Shown: piece by piece, positions 46,811 to 58,096 of the stretch
Position numbering within the stretch: the first letter of the stretch is position 1
Layout: each line of letters opens with the position of its first letter
NCBI GenBank assembly: GCA_950295325.1
Contig: OX485809.1
Location: 32,920,001-32,984,000 of the forward strand
Length of the DNA: 64,000 nucleotides
Origin: Polytrichum commune
Taxonomy: Eukaryota; Streptophyta; Polytrichopsida; Polytrichales; Polytrichaceae
Reading direction: 5' to 3'
Position numbers and translations under genes: made by a program
Notes under the pieces: generated by a model
What the model was told of the DNA's origin: nothing
The model's database searches: none
The model's input: the letters and a program-made list of their open reading frames with translations, nothing else

Positions 46811-46976
46811 TGTATGCAAGAAGAGATGAAGAATTTGTGCATTCAACAGTTGACGAAAAGGAAATAACATGGATATGATTCAATTACGAAAATATAAATG
46901 GGACTAACTCACAACATCTTGTACAGTATAGTGATTGAAAAACATTTTCACAATGATGCAGTAATTTACCGTCCAA

Positions 46977-47000
46977 ATCATCATCATCATCATCATCATC
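46977..47000. repeat. (ATC)8 short repeat
   Basis: CATCAT trinucleotide run. Confidence 0.9.
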
Positions 47001-47199
47001 CTCGTAACACTAACAACATTAAAAAAATGTGCTCATTACAGGAAGAAAGAAAGAAAAAGAAAACAGGGCCATGAAACATGACACTATATATAGACCACGA
47101 GTTGAAAATATGGGCAGAATTGATTTGACTGCCATTTGCGTTGATGTTTGTCAACAGGAGGATGATGATGATAACTTACAAAGCAAAGTCTTCGAGCCG

Positions 47200-47200
<1 letters not shown>

Positions 47201-47273
<73 letters not shown>
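47201..47273. repeat. (TA)8(GA)28 compound microsatellite
   Basis: A TA run (47,201-47,215) passes directly into an uninterrupted GA run (47,216-47,273). ORFs reading RERERE or SLSLSL here are artefacts. Confidence 0.95.
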
Positions 47274-47275
<2 letters not shown>

Positions 47276-47356
47276 ACTCTGCACCAACAGTTGAGAATAT
47301 TTCCTACACTACTATATTGCCAACTCCCCAGCCTATCTTCACTAGCTCGGAACTTT

Positions 47357-47940
47357 ATAGCCCACCACCCACACTTACTGGTGCGGGCCACCAGAGAACG
47401 GTTCCTATCAGCAGGGGATCACTTTTAGAGTTGGTTTAGCCAGTGAGAGTCACTGAATGCAACCAATGTTGGTACTCACCATGCATCAGAGCCCAACATT
47501 TTCCTTTCTAATTGCACCCATACCCAGACCATGCCCATCAGCAGCGACCTATGCCCACCCATGCCCACCCATAGCATGACATGTGCGCACCCATGCCCAC
47601 CCATGCCCACACATAGCATGACATGTGCCCACCCATGCCCACCCATGATATTCAAATTGCGCCCATGTATTCAAAAATTATGTAATGTGTATTGTGTAAT
47701 TGTGTAATTGTGCCCCACCCATGCCCACCCATGAACAATAATAGCGCAGCCATGCCCAGCCATGCCTGCCCATGAACAATAATATTGCACCCATGCCCAC
47801 CCAAAACCCATGGGCATGGGTGGGTATGGGCATGGGTATGGGCATGGGCATGGGTATGGGCATGGGCATGGGTATGGGCGCCCAATGTAGGGCTTTGCCA
47901 TGCATTGGTGGCCCGCACCAGTAAGTGTGTGTGGGTTATT
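47357..47940. mobile_element. TIR family B, expanded by an inverted minisatellite
   Basis: Left terminus CCCACACTTACTGGTGCGGG, right terminus GGCCCGCACCAGTAAGTGTG: nearly perfect inverted termini of about 30 bp, about 585 bp apart. Next to the left TIR it matches the 170-bp family member at 11,626. The rest is minisatellite. On the left (47,515-47,650) are CATGCCCACC units, including two copies of a segment with CATAGCATGACATGTGC; on the right (47,811-47,880) is the mirror orientation, an 18-bp unit GGGCATGGGCATGGGTAT about three times. The two halves could pair into a long hairpin. The three minus-strand ORFs across it are repeat readings. Confidence 0.75.
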
Positions 47941-48148
47941 AAAAATTGGGGGTGATGTGTCGAGGTGTCAATATGTGGTTCAATTGTCTTGTTTGTAATC
48001 ATATTATTGGATGCAATGAAGATTCGTTTTCGTTTACAAAATGATTACCAATTTTTTATTTTTTATTTTAGATAATTAAATTAAATTTCAACTTGTAATG
48101 GCCATAATGTTGATGGAGGTGTGAATAGTTTGAATTGGTAGCTTTCCG

Positions 48149-48982
48149 ATGAATCACCATATTAGACACCCATTTTCACTACACTGCTATCTAGGCACAC
48201 CGCTCATTACCACTATAATACACGAAGTATACCGGGCTAAAACAAGAATGTCCATACGTAAAGTTTGTGCCCACGCTCGGGTAGTAGGCAATGAAATAGC
48301 TGACACACTAGCGAACGATAGATCAACTGAAGTCAAAAGAAACTCCTACTCCACACATGCACACCACTCACACCATACCATTTCGTTTGACTGGCCGAAA
48401 TCTACACGCGTGAGGGAGCCACCTGAAATTTCCACACATTTATTAATTGAGAACATAGGAAACACAAGACCACTGTGGCCAAATACAACTTCACCTATGG
48501 GATTAAATGGCTATCTAGTGAACAACTAAACCATAACTATCAAAACAAAAACAAAAAAATTGGAAAGCACTCGAGATGCAAAGATCACCCAAACACTCAA
48601 ATTTAGATATGCACAATACATGGGAAAGCGACCTTACAAAACATTTCTTTTGGTTACTCACCCACATTGATCCCAATTGCACCTTATGTTCCAATAATGA
48701 CAGGGTCACATGGCCTCACCTAGTATCCACATGTGCCAATCAACTCATTATATGACAAAGAATTGCCAAACACAACAAAGTTGTGCACCTTATTGGCCAA
48801 ACACCATAGGCCAATAAAAATGCATCAAACTCTTCACACTTGCAAACGTAGGTGCTACTTCAAATTGCCAAACTCAACCATACCATAGGGGTTACTCCCA
48901 TGCACTTGCACCAATAGACCATGCCAATGCATGGCTAGACTAAGCCCCGACATCCTTTGCCTCATCAGAGTCCCCAACTAAA
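48149..48982 (+). pseudogene. LINE (non-LTR retrotransposon) RNase H and 3' end relic
   Basis: The plus strand reads HPFSLHCYLGTPLITTII and SIRKVCAHARVVGNEIADTL, the C-terminal RNase H signature (AHxxVxGNExADxLA) of RNase H-bearing LINEs. It continues to RYAQYMGKRPYK, a zinc-finger-like CTLCSNNDRVTWPHLVSTC, RIAKHNKVV and a terminal GLLPCTCTNRPCQCMARLSP. Reverse transcriptase and endonuclease are absent, as expected of 5'-truncated copies. One frameshift (near 48,650) and several stops show it is inactive. Confidence 0.8.
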
Positions 48983-48984
48983 AT

Positions 48985-50580
48985 CACTCTTTGATTACAC
49001 CATCCTCTACAAACACAATCCAAATTATAAAATTTACATGTTGTCATGATTGATATCCCAAAAAATCTATTGAAAACAAACATATAAAAATATGACTCAT
49101 CAATAGACCATCCTTAAACAAAAGAAAAGGTTGGAGATTCAATCCCCTTGTGACGGGCTTGTAAGTCACATATGTACGAAAAAAAACAAGAGAATATCAA
49201 ACCAAAGACATTCATTCACGACTCACCCCCCTCCCCTCCCTACATTTACATTCACCATTGGCGTAAGTACACCACATCTCTGGAGCCCACTTTTTGAAAG
49301 AAAGGCATTTAAACCTACCATGCATCACGACATGTGGTGATCAATGTATGGTGAATGGGCTCTCATTTACATCAGTGTAAAAACATTGATGTTTATTTTC
49401 TTTGTCTTTTCATTTTAAGCATAATAGTCAAATGAGTGGACCAATTTCCATGAACTAATAGTTTTTAAGACTTTTCTCAATTTCAACATAGCATTCTTTT
49501 GTCTTTATGGACTTTTTAGTGCGCCTTGAAACTTGGTAGCAATATTCTTGAAATGTTTTCATTTGATAGTGCATCACAACTTATCAATTGTGATAATTCT
49601 TAACAAAATGATTAGTCTTAAAGAAAAAGGTTGGGGAGGGGGGTGGCCTCCCTTGACAAGTTCAAAACCACGTGCAATAAATTACAAATAAAACTTTATA
49701 GTTTACATCTCGAAATTGGTCCACACATCATACCCAAAAAAAAAATTCATGACTAAAGAGACATGGCATCTATTACATAGCCAAAGATGGTGACCATATT
49801 TGGTGATTTCTTTTTGATGCCAAACCTACCTTTCCAAACTACAACTCAAGAATCAACTAAAAACACTCTTCAATATTCTTGATAGATGGAAACTATCAAA
49901 AGAAAAAAAGAAAAAAAGAAAAACATACTATGTTGTTAATGGATATATAGCTCTAGTGAAAAAATCACAATTTCTTCATTTATTTAGATGATTGTCAAAT
50001 TAACCACGTAGTTTGTTAAAACAAACACAAAGACACATTGCGTGGTCATTTGACCTATCCATTTATTATTTTTCATTACACACGTGAAGAGGAGCTAGGT
50101 ATAAGTTGTGCTTCCGCTTTCTTTAAATCTTAGCTTATACCTAGAATCATTCAAATTTTGACAAATCATATGACTGCGTGACATGTCCATGTGGTTGTTT
50201 TAACCAATGTGTGGTCGATTCAACAATCCCCTTTACTTATTACATATATAATGCATGAGTAGCAAACGTTTTTCGCACATATATTTCTAATACGGGAGGA
50301 GTGACACCCCACCCTCGTGATATTCCGGAAAGACATCATAGAGGGTAGAAAACTTCTTACCCAACACACCTCAAAGGGTTTTTAGGGTTTAGGATCTAGG
50401 GTTGGAAAATGATGTGGACCATACATGCAGGTTGTTGAGTGGATGGGTTCAATGAGATTTTATTGGATACCATAGTACCTTAACAATTTCGGGAAGCCAA
50501 AGAAATATATTAATAATAATTTCGTGAGTGCAAGTGCTATAATTGATGGAGTGGTTGGTTAAGGTGTGTGGAAAAAAGGT
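48985..50580. other. Intergenic AT-rich DNA
   Basis: No supportable gene or named repeat. A short inverted match near 50,095-50,145 (GCTAGGTATAAG against CTTATACCTAG) is too short to interpret. Confidence 0.35.
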
Positions 50581-50589
50581 TGATGTGAC

Positions 50590-50735
50590 CATGAAATGGA
50601 ACAAGGTCCGAGATGACCCTAAATGACCAGATGATAGTGATTGGTGGTTCGATTCTTGGCTTTGAAATCGTCTCTCTACTTGACGAAAACTATCTAGGTG
50701 GTGGTCAAGCGCCTCCTATGTTCCCAAAAGAAAAA
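50590..50735 (+). mobile_element. tRNA-like SINE candidate, copy 2
   Basis: Diverged copy of 37,480-37,640: GAGATGACCCTAAATGACC, GATGATAGTG, GGTGGTTCGATTCTTGG (box B at 50,646-50,656), TCGTCTCTCTACTTGACGAA. About 25 bp between the boxes are missing compared with copy 1. Ends near an A-rich tract. Confidence 0.45.
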
Positions 50736-50784
50736 AAGAAAAGAGAACCAAAGACAATGAATGGAAGAATCGCCCACTAGTTGA

Positions 50785-50903
50785 AGATGAACTACAGATG
50801 AGTATGAGAAATAACCGGTTCACATTCAAGACTTCAGGAAATTACCAATCATTTGAGAGGGAATCTAGAGAATATACCTCAAACTAATAAAGAAAACCCA
50901 TAA
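50785..50903 (+). mobile_element. Foldback family A right-arm fragment 1
   Basis: GAGAAATAACCGGTTCACAT, TTCAAGACTTCAGG, CATTTGAGAGGGAATCTAGA and ATACCTCAAACTAATAAAGA match the right arm at 41,820. Similarity stops just before the family C end at 50,935. Confidence 0.6.
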
Positions 50904-50934
50904 ATGCCTAATTTAATGAGGTGGTATGGGTACA

Positions 50935-51110
50935 CCGCGTATGGTATTTAGTGTCACGTACACTATTTGCGAAGGGCTTAAACTAGAATGCCTAGTGGTC
51001 TCAAAGTGTCACGTACGTTTATTGCCAATATGATATTATTCGTCACCATAAGCAACTTTTTTTAGAGTGAAAATATATTTACATTATGATATTCAGCACA
51101 ACCAAACCAT
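50935..51110 (-). mobile_element. Half copy of TIR family C
   Basis: CGTATGGTATTTAGTGTCAC then GTACACTATTTGCGAAGGGC and TCTCAAAGTGTCACGTACG match the reverse complement of the right half of 16,400-17,190. The other half is missing. It lies between two family A arm fragments. Confidence 0.6.
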
Positions 51111-51224
51111 ATACCAATCAAATCTAGGGGCCTGATTAAGAAAACGAGCCACTAAAGACCCATCTACCTTATCCAACCCCCACAAATTCCAAGTTCAAGC
51201 TCTCAACTAAAGATCCAGTGTACA

Positions 51225-51372
51225 ATGAACTGGGTGAGATTGAGAAATAACATGTTAAGGTTCAAAACTTCGGGAAAATTACCATCACTTTAGAGGAATC
51301 TATGAGGTTTACCTCAAATCAATAAAGAAAAATTGAATGATCACGACATGTAATTGGTTGGGCTTGGATCAA
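51225..51372 (+). mobile_element. Foldback family A right-arm fragment 2
   Basis: GAGATTGAGAAATAACATG, TTCAAAACTTCGGG, TACCTCAAATCAATAAAGAA, ATGTAATTGGTTGGGCTTGG: same part and orientation as 50,785-50,903, extending further right. Confidence 0.6.
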
Positions 51373-51447
51373 AGAGCGAACATCATAAAGGCACATGTTC
51401 AAAAGAGATTGGACTATGTCCTTCAAATATTGATAACTAATGTCAAA

Positions 51448-51450
<3 letters not shown>

Positions 51451-51489
<39 letters not shown>
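51451..51489. repeat. (AT)19 microsatellite
   Basis: Uninterrupted AT run; ORFs reading YIYIYI are artefacts. Confidence 0.95.
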
Positions 51490-51491
<2 letters not shown>

Positions 51492-51539
51492 ATTGTACAT
51501 TTCTAGCCAACATTTTTTCTTCTAGATTTTTTTTCTTTT

Positions 51540-52185
51540 AAGGTTTATATTTTATTTTTCATTTTCCTAAAATTGCTATGTCTTGGTATAAATTGCTTTA
51601 CACTATGTCTTGTGACTAAGGTTTTAAAAAAATGATGTGGACATCTCTTGGTCATGTTCTTTGAATTGCAGACCATGACCACGAGAAATATAAACTATGT
51701 AAAATTATGTAGAAGTTTTTTTTTCTCCTAGTCCTTGATCACGTGTGTAAAACGTCCATGAGATTCCAAGGGTAAACGATACTAAATAAGTGGCAACTCA
51801 TGACAAGTCAAAGTTGAATGCACGAAAGCCATTAGGTTTAGGGCCCACAAAACAAGAGCTAGAATATTTGACATTCCTAAGTGTCCTTCATAAGGTAGTA
51901 TATAGGATTTTGACTAGATCCTTGTCCTAGACATCCCACATGGGATCCATCAAGGCAATGTCCAAGCATTGGACGAAGCCTTGTATAAAGTTCAAGCCCT
52001 CAAGTTGAAAATTCAAGTGGAAAGTGGACTAATGTGAACACTCTAAGGCATTTCCCAGAGTGAGAAGGATCCTTTCTTCAAGTTCTCAATTGCCTCTCTA
52101 GGGGGGGGGGCTAAAGTTGGGTTTTCAATAACGTCATGGGTCCAAGCAACTTAGGTCCAAAACACTATTATTGGACCTTGCTTTT
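51540..52185. other. Intergenic DNA
   Basis: No gene seen. A G run of about 10 nt lies at about 52,100. Confidence 0.35.
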
Positions 52186-52189
52186 GGAC

Positions 52190-52450
52190 TCAATATGGGA
52201 CCCGAATTTGAAGATTTGTTTCTCAAACTAGGAAAGACATTTTCTTGAGTGGGTTTTACCAAGAATTGACAGGAAAGTGATGGCATATTAACGCACCTTC
52301 AAATCTTTTATACCTTGGACCTAGACCCTAGTGTAAACTTCTTGGATCCAAATGTTGTTCTCGACCAAATGGATCACTCAATTTTGAGGATTTAAAAAAA
52401 TAAAATTGGACCCTTGTGTAAACCCACTCTAACTTTTATGCATTGTGAGT
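52190..52450 (+). repeat. Dispersed repeat family H, copy 3
   Basis: Direct match to 27,770-28,050: TTTGTTTCTCAAACTAGG, CTAGACCCTAGTGTAAACTT, GGATCACTCAATTTTGAGG. Confidence 0.55.
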
Positions 52451-52604
52451 GCACCAAACATGATGCTTAAATGGTTTTCGGCTCACGTATAGGTAGAGCT
52501 AGATTTTTTTTTTAGTATGGGTAGGTTATAGTAGATAGTGCACATGTCATTGATCATTGAATTGACCTTCATTTCATAAACCATCTTAACGTAAGGTAGA
52601 TGGG

Positions 52605-52898
52605 TCTCGAATGGCTCACTTCTCCTAGGATACGAAACACACGATGAAAATGAGATGGTTAGCAAACCTAAACCGTGTCCGTAACCATGTTCCTCATAAT
52701 TTTTGAAGCTCCTACAAATTTATTATTTGATATCAAAGTGAACTATCTCATGCTCATTAAATGGTCATATAGGTGTCTCCAATTATGTTCACTTTTAAAC
52801 TTAAGATGATTATCATATTTGAGCACGCAATCCAGTCTCTTTCAAACACATGTCTACTTGGTATCGGTTCTTGGAGCCGCACCAAATCACATACACAC
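52605..52898 (+). repeat. Dispersed repeat family F, copy 3, cut by family E
   Basis: Good match to 8,755-9,035 (CACTTCTCCTAGGATACGAA, TCATGCTCATTAAATGGTCA, TTGAGCACGCAATCCAGTCT, CAAATCACATACACAC). Other copies continue with an ACTCAAA stretch, but here similarity ends exactly where the inverted family E copy begins. Confidence 0.65.
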
Positions 52899-52899
52899 T

Positions 52900-53219
52900 A
52901 ACCTCCTTAATATCATGCATGTGGCAACCAAAGTGCACGTGATATTAAGGAGGTATGCAGTGTTAACATGGATGCATGATAGTAGAGAATTAGTGTAGCA
53001 TGTGACATCCTGGAATAACACAAAGTCAACATTGCAATGATGACAACATAATGCTTGCAAGCATGTGGTTTGCTACTTTGGTGGATTGTTTTAATGCCAA
53101 AACATGTGACATATGAGAAGGAAATGTAGCAACAAGGAGGGAGATTTAAATTGAGCACGTCCGTTCTCTAGAGCTGTGGGATATAAAAGAGGGGGTGACA
53201 TTACGGAGGTCAGGGTGTA
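52900..53219 (-). repeat. Dispersed repeat family E, inverted copy
   Basis: Reverse complement of 36,487-36,829. It begins with the family's 3' end (CCTCCTTAATATCATGCATG) and contains a second GATATTAAGGAGG about 35 bp inside, giving a short terminal hairpin. Non-coding. Confidence 0.7.
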
Positions 53220-53224
53220 CCACT

Positions 53225-54160
53225 CAAATATAGCTGTCCAATTTGCATAGGTAACCAAATTAGGCATGTCTACTTTAATTTATACTTACCTATGTACTAA
53301 CTTACCAAAGAAAGATGGATTTTGAGAAAATGGTGGTGTGGCCCCACTGTAGGTGAGGTGTGATGAAATTTATAAGGTAGGCAAACCCACTTCCGATAAC
53401 CACCCCAATCTTAATACATAGAGTCCCCTAGAGCCGCAAAGTTCCACACACATATAAGGATATAGCAACTATTAAATTTATGTAACTTTCACATTATGCA
53501 GTTTGGATAAAAGAAAATTTAATGTAAAATGATGTTAAAGCATGTGAATCAAGGGAACTAGGTTCTTTGTCTCAAAACGTAATCAAGAGACTCATTAACT
53601 TTTGTCTCTTTTGCAACAAATTTTCACCTAAACCTTAAACCAAGGTGCACAATTTGTTTTCAAGCAATTTAAACTCAATAATTTATCAAGTTTCTTTTGT
53701 ATGCATATTGTTGGAAAGCTCTTGAAATTTGCTTGTTTTGGTGGTAGTTTTGTCCAATTCCGAGTTGTATTGGTAGAGTTATGAGCATTTGAAGGCAAAT
53801 CAAGTTTATGCAATTGATATCTAGACAACAATCCAATTATGATCCGATCTTCTTTTCTACACATTGTTGAAAAGCTATTGAGATTTCGCTTCTTTTGGTA
53901 GTAGGTTTTCTCATATTATTTGTATTGGGAGAGTTATGATTACTGGAAGGTTGGTTGAGTTTAGAAACTAGGGGCCAATCTGAGGAAGCGTTTGAGCTCC
54001 TTCAAAAGGGCATTGATAGTAAGGTAGATGGGTCTTAAGCGGCTCGTTTTCTTAAACACCCCTAGATGTGCTTGGTATGTGGTTTGATGAGTGTCCAAGA
54101 GCAAACATCATAAGGACACATGTTTAGAAGAGATTGGACTACATCTTCAATTTTTTAAAA
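53225..54160. other. Intergenic DNA
   Basis: No gene seen. Two related short stretches mention TTGTTGGAAAGCTCTTGAAAT (about 53,709) and TTGTTGAAAAGCTATTGAGAT (about 53,865), each followed by GGTAGT and a TTGTATTGG block: a loose tandem duplication of about 155 bp. Confidence 0.45.
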
Positions 54161-54164
54161 CTAA

Positions 54165-54405
54165 ACTACACTCATTAGTGAACACAATTGGGGAGGGCCT
54201 ATGTAGCCAATTAAGAAATCAACAAACATGCACTTCTGATAACCATGACTATATTAGGGGAGGTCCAATTTTTGCAAACGTTTCATTATAGACTTGTTGA
54301 TGCAACACGAGTTTTATTTTATTTTTTATTTTTTTGTTGGTGAACTAATTGCTAGAAGTTGGAGAACATGAAAAACGAACCAAATACCATCCACATACCT
54401 TACTC
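54165..54405 (+). repeat. Dispersed repeat family L, copy 2
   Basis: Direct match to 10,965-11,185 (ACACAATTGGGG, ATCAACAAACATGCACTTCT, GCTAGAAGTTGGAGAACATG, CATCCACATACCTTAC). Contains a T-rich insertion absent from copy 1. Confidence 0.6.
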
Positions 54406-54409
54406 AAGT

Positions 54410-56580
54410 TTCCGTCTCCCAATTATCAGAAATAAGTCGACTTGTGTTGTGCATATGGGTTGGAATAGAATCTTGCCCTTGAAAATTTACAGTAATTCAA
54501 AACTTGAAAACAATTTATGATATATTGTTGTGGAATGTTGGGATACCAATTTCTAGAGTTGTGAAAAATCACTCTAGTATCACACTTGTACTACACCTAT
54601 GCGAAATTTCTTACAAGTAACGGAAATGGGTCCATCTGTCTTATAGCATGTGATGAATTTCAACCTTACGTCCACAGTCATGATTTGGACCTATGGTAGT
54701 TGCCCACTTCTTTGCGTCATCATAAGTCCAAGTTAGGTCCAAAGGAAGGGTTTGACACTACATGGAGAGGTCAAACTCATTTGAGCCTTTGTGTGGACAC
54801 TTGTGGCAATTGTGGCATGGTTGTGACGTTGTTGTCCTTGAGCTCACATAACGGTTTGGTTTCCTAACACCTACCAAGGTGGTGATTGTAAAAACTCAAC
54901 TCCTATAGGTTGGTTACTTAACTTAAGTTCACTAGATTAATCCAGGGTCATTGATCATGATTTAGGGCTAATTTAACCAAAACTACATTAAATAATTTTA
55001 ATTATTATGGGTCATTGTTATTTTTAGATCCCATGTTAATCCTCATGATGATAATTAATGTGGGCTACATTAATTCTGAATACAAGGTAACTTTGTAATA
55101 GAAAATTAATGTGGGTGATTGTTTTATTTTGTGTTATTTTTGTACTATGAGTAATATTCAGTCTATTGGTTGGAAATCTTCATGAAGGCTCCCTACGATC
55201 TTGGACCCGCGCTAATTCTACCTTGACTTGAAAATTAATGCGGTCCATGCTAATTTCCATCCACACTAATAGGAATATTTAGTGTACCATCAATGTTGAG
55301 ATTTGCACCCGTGATATATATGTCAAATGTCCATCACACCTGTCGAATATGCACCATGTATACATTTGAGGTTGTGATTTGGAATGAACTAACAACAAAC
55401 TTGGGACTTGGGAAACTGCACACGCAACACCACATCGTCTAAAAGTGATGTGATGGAATCTAAAATTTGAGTAAGCCCAAAGTGTGTTACATATCCAAGG
55501 GTAACAACCTTGATGGCTTACAATTTCCAACGCCTTTGTCATGCCGCGGGGACTCCTCCAAAGCATGCCGAATTCGGTCGCTTGGTTACATCAAACATTT
55601 GTATTTGAACTTGGTGTGTGGTTACTAGGTGTGGATATACATAAGGACGGACATGCAAAATGAATGTGTTTAAAATAGATAAAAATATGTGTTCAAAATT
55701 TGTTTGCCATTCTAGAGGGACCAATCAATGCAACGAGGAGGGCTTCTATGATCGTTTAAGGAGAATCTGCATTTTGTCAATCAACAATATGGTCATACTA
55801 GTTTTTTAATCATAAGAAAATTGGCTATGGCTTCTATGGAGACAAGCTACTTTGAGCTTCACTATAAGAACCGCTCCTTCTATCCGAGCAATGCGTTACA
55901 AACAAAGACCTCCACAATCTTGCGGGAGGTGATAATTTTTTATCAAACTTCAGCAGTTAAAAAGAGATGCCGGTTGTAGTTTACTTTCTTTGACTTTATT
56001 TTCGTGAAAAAGACAAATAGAATGCTACCCACAACCACAACCGCAACTATCTTCGTGCCCCATCAACTCCACTACTTTGTTTGGTTAACCATGCTTAGGG
56101 TGGTTGTTCATGCTGCTCATGTGGCACCCTCAAAGAGTTTCAAGGCCAAGGTCCGGGACCAAAAAATGAGAAAGTAACCACTTTAACACTACAATCCAAG
56201 GCCAACAAAGTTAGTACTCAGTTTAGTTGCATCTTGAGTCCAAGATCCAAGGCAATGATAGATCGCGATTCAAAAGACCGACCCCACCATCAACCACAAC
56301 CACAAGGATTTGCATAATATAACGTGACTAAAAAAAATTGAAGTTGTGATTGTTTCTTTTTATGAACCACAACTACCACCAACACAATGATGATGATATA
56401 AAATGGCGTCTTGTTTGACAACATGAATGGAGTCCATCCGTCCAAGCTTTGTCCATTTGCGTTCCCAATTGGACCAAGGCATGGGTTTGAGTGCTTACTT
56501 ATGGTAGGCTACAACCACAACCACAACCAATTTGTAGCGTGAACAAACCCTTCACTCCTCCATTTTCTAATCACCCACGG
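54410..56580. other. Gene-free stretch
   Basis: No gene, RNA gene or clear repeat recognised. ORFs of up to 95 codons at 55,279-55,724 on the minus strand show no domain. CCACAACCACAAC short repeats occur at 56,025-56,045 and 56,510-56,530. Confidence 0.35.
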
Positions 56581-56589
56581 ATAGAGGGA

Positions 56590-57450
56590 ATTATGGTATA
56601 CGAGCGTACCTCTCATTCATCCAACATAAACACCTTGAAATAGTATGCAACCCAAAGATTGCTTCTTTAGGTTTATTTGCGACCTTAATTAGCTTTCAAG
56701 ACCCCAAATATTAGTCTTCTCAAGATCATTTGAGATGAATCGGCAACAAACCTATAGGGGGTCAAGTTCTTCAGACCTTGGACAATCAACCAACTAATTC
56801 AACTATTAGTTAACAAGTTGCCTTTCGTAACTATAGTTGTTTGTAATTTGACTTACCAAAAATATGTAGTTATCTATAGTTGTTTAAAATCTAGTCTACT
56901 GAAGAATCTAGTTAACTAAAGTTATATCTAGTTAACTAAGTTGAGTGCAACATGTTCATGGAATTATGTTGTAGTGTTGCACTATCACTAGTGTGTTATT
57001 CGTGTTGGTGGTGTACATGGAGATTGTTTCGGAGCTCAACACTGTGAGTGATCATATAAAGGTGTTTCTTGACGATCCTCAATGGCATGAGCGTATTAAA
57101 AACCCTCAACTGAAGCAAATCAAGAGGCGAACTTCCTCGAACATATAACAATACTTGGAATTTTTCTAATTAACTATAGTTGTTCCCCAAAATGTATTGA
57201 AAATAAATTTAGTCAACTATAATTATTTTGGCAATTGTCCAAGATCTGAAAGTTCTTACATTAGATGGATGAGAGATACTTAGCCTCCTCTAAGTTTGTT
57301 GCCAAATTATCTGAAATGATCATGGGAAGACTAATTCAAGGTCTTTAAAACTATTTCAAATCTTAAAGTAACTTTGAAAAAGTAACCTTTGGGTTGCACA
57401 CTATTTCGAGGTGTTTGTGTTGGATGGATGAGAGGTACGTTCATACACAA
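56590..57450. mobile_element. Long-TIR element family I hosting a nested element
   Basis: The outer inverted arms are about 56,595-56,763 and 57,258-57,450. They share GTATACGAGCGTACCTCTCA (right: GTATGAACGTACCTCTCATC), CATCCAACATAAACACCT, GAAATAGTATGCAACCCAAA, and CAACAAACCTATAGGGG. A compact relative is at 42,237-42,440. Its centre is occupied by a separate TIR element (56,772-57,249). No coding capacity. Confidence 0.7.
56772..57249. mobile_element. Nested hAT-type MITE, 478 bp, 8-bp target duplication
   Basis: Left end CAGACCTTGGACAAT; right end in reverse complement TCAGATCTTGGACAAT. AAGTTCTT at 56,764-56,771 is repeated at 57,250-57,257, an 8-bp target-site duplication, and the ends begin CAGA, both as in the hAT superfamily. 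Subterminal copies of AACTATAGTTGT (for example 56,840, 57,172) may be transposase-binding repeats. No transposase is encoded; the hAT transposase relics in this window are the only related proteins seen. Confidence 0.75.
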
Positions 57451-57454
57451 TGAT

Positions 57455-58095
57455 TTCATTCTCTCTCTCCACAACTATCATCCACAACGAGACCGCAAAA
57501 CACATGACCGGAAAATTCTTCCGGATTCGGGCTGTCACAAGATTCGGGTGCCTTACTTCCGTCCTCGAATCCTTCTTCCCGCACTCATCATGCCTTGTCC
57601 TCCCTCGAATTTTCAAGTGCAGTCAAACCGGTGCTCCTTTGTTGTGATCATAACAAGTACTCACCCGTACACATGAGGAGAAGATTTGGGCCTCAAGGAT
57701 TTGATAGTTTGGTAAGGGCGGACTTTCTTCGTGGCTAAGGATTTCATGGTGTCTACGTAAATCCATCCATTGCGAACGTGAATACATAGTGACTCGTATT
57801 GTAACTTGGAAAAAGATTGTTTTTAGATGGTTTGACATTGGAGATAGAGTCAAAAGACCCGAATTGGTCCAATGCAATCCAGTTGGAATGGACTGGCCCT
57901 CAACCTTGTACGGGACTTTTTTGAACAGAGCCTTTTCAACCACGATGGACGAGTTTATGAAGACGTCACGAATCCCAAGCCCTTCTTCTCCAGAAGCTCA
58001 TACCAATGTTGTGTGGGTATATGGTCCAATGTCGGTATCAATAAAGGCATGTGTATGTGTACAAAATACCCAAGGCAAGCCAAGCCGAGCCAAGC
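57455..58095. other. GC-richer stretch without a recognised gene
   Basis: ORFs on both strands (for example 57,789-58,124 +, 111 codons, and 57,623-57,943 -, 106 codons) overlap one another. None shows a known domain. Could be a decayed transposon or gene fragment; I make no call. Confidence 0.3.
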
Positions 58096-58096
58096 C

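Noticed and set aside
47084-47428. ORFs with RERERE, SLSLSL and YIYI stretches
   Set aside because: Readings through the (TA)8(GA)28 microsatellite.
47652-48002. Three minus-strand ORFs with HAHAHTHAH or PMPMPI repeats resembling a histidine-rich protein
   Set aside because: Three frames of one minisatellite are all open, which is expected for a repeat whose unit is a multiple of 3; the array sits inside a TIR element.
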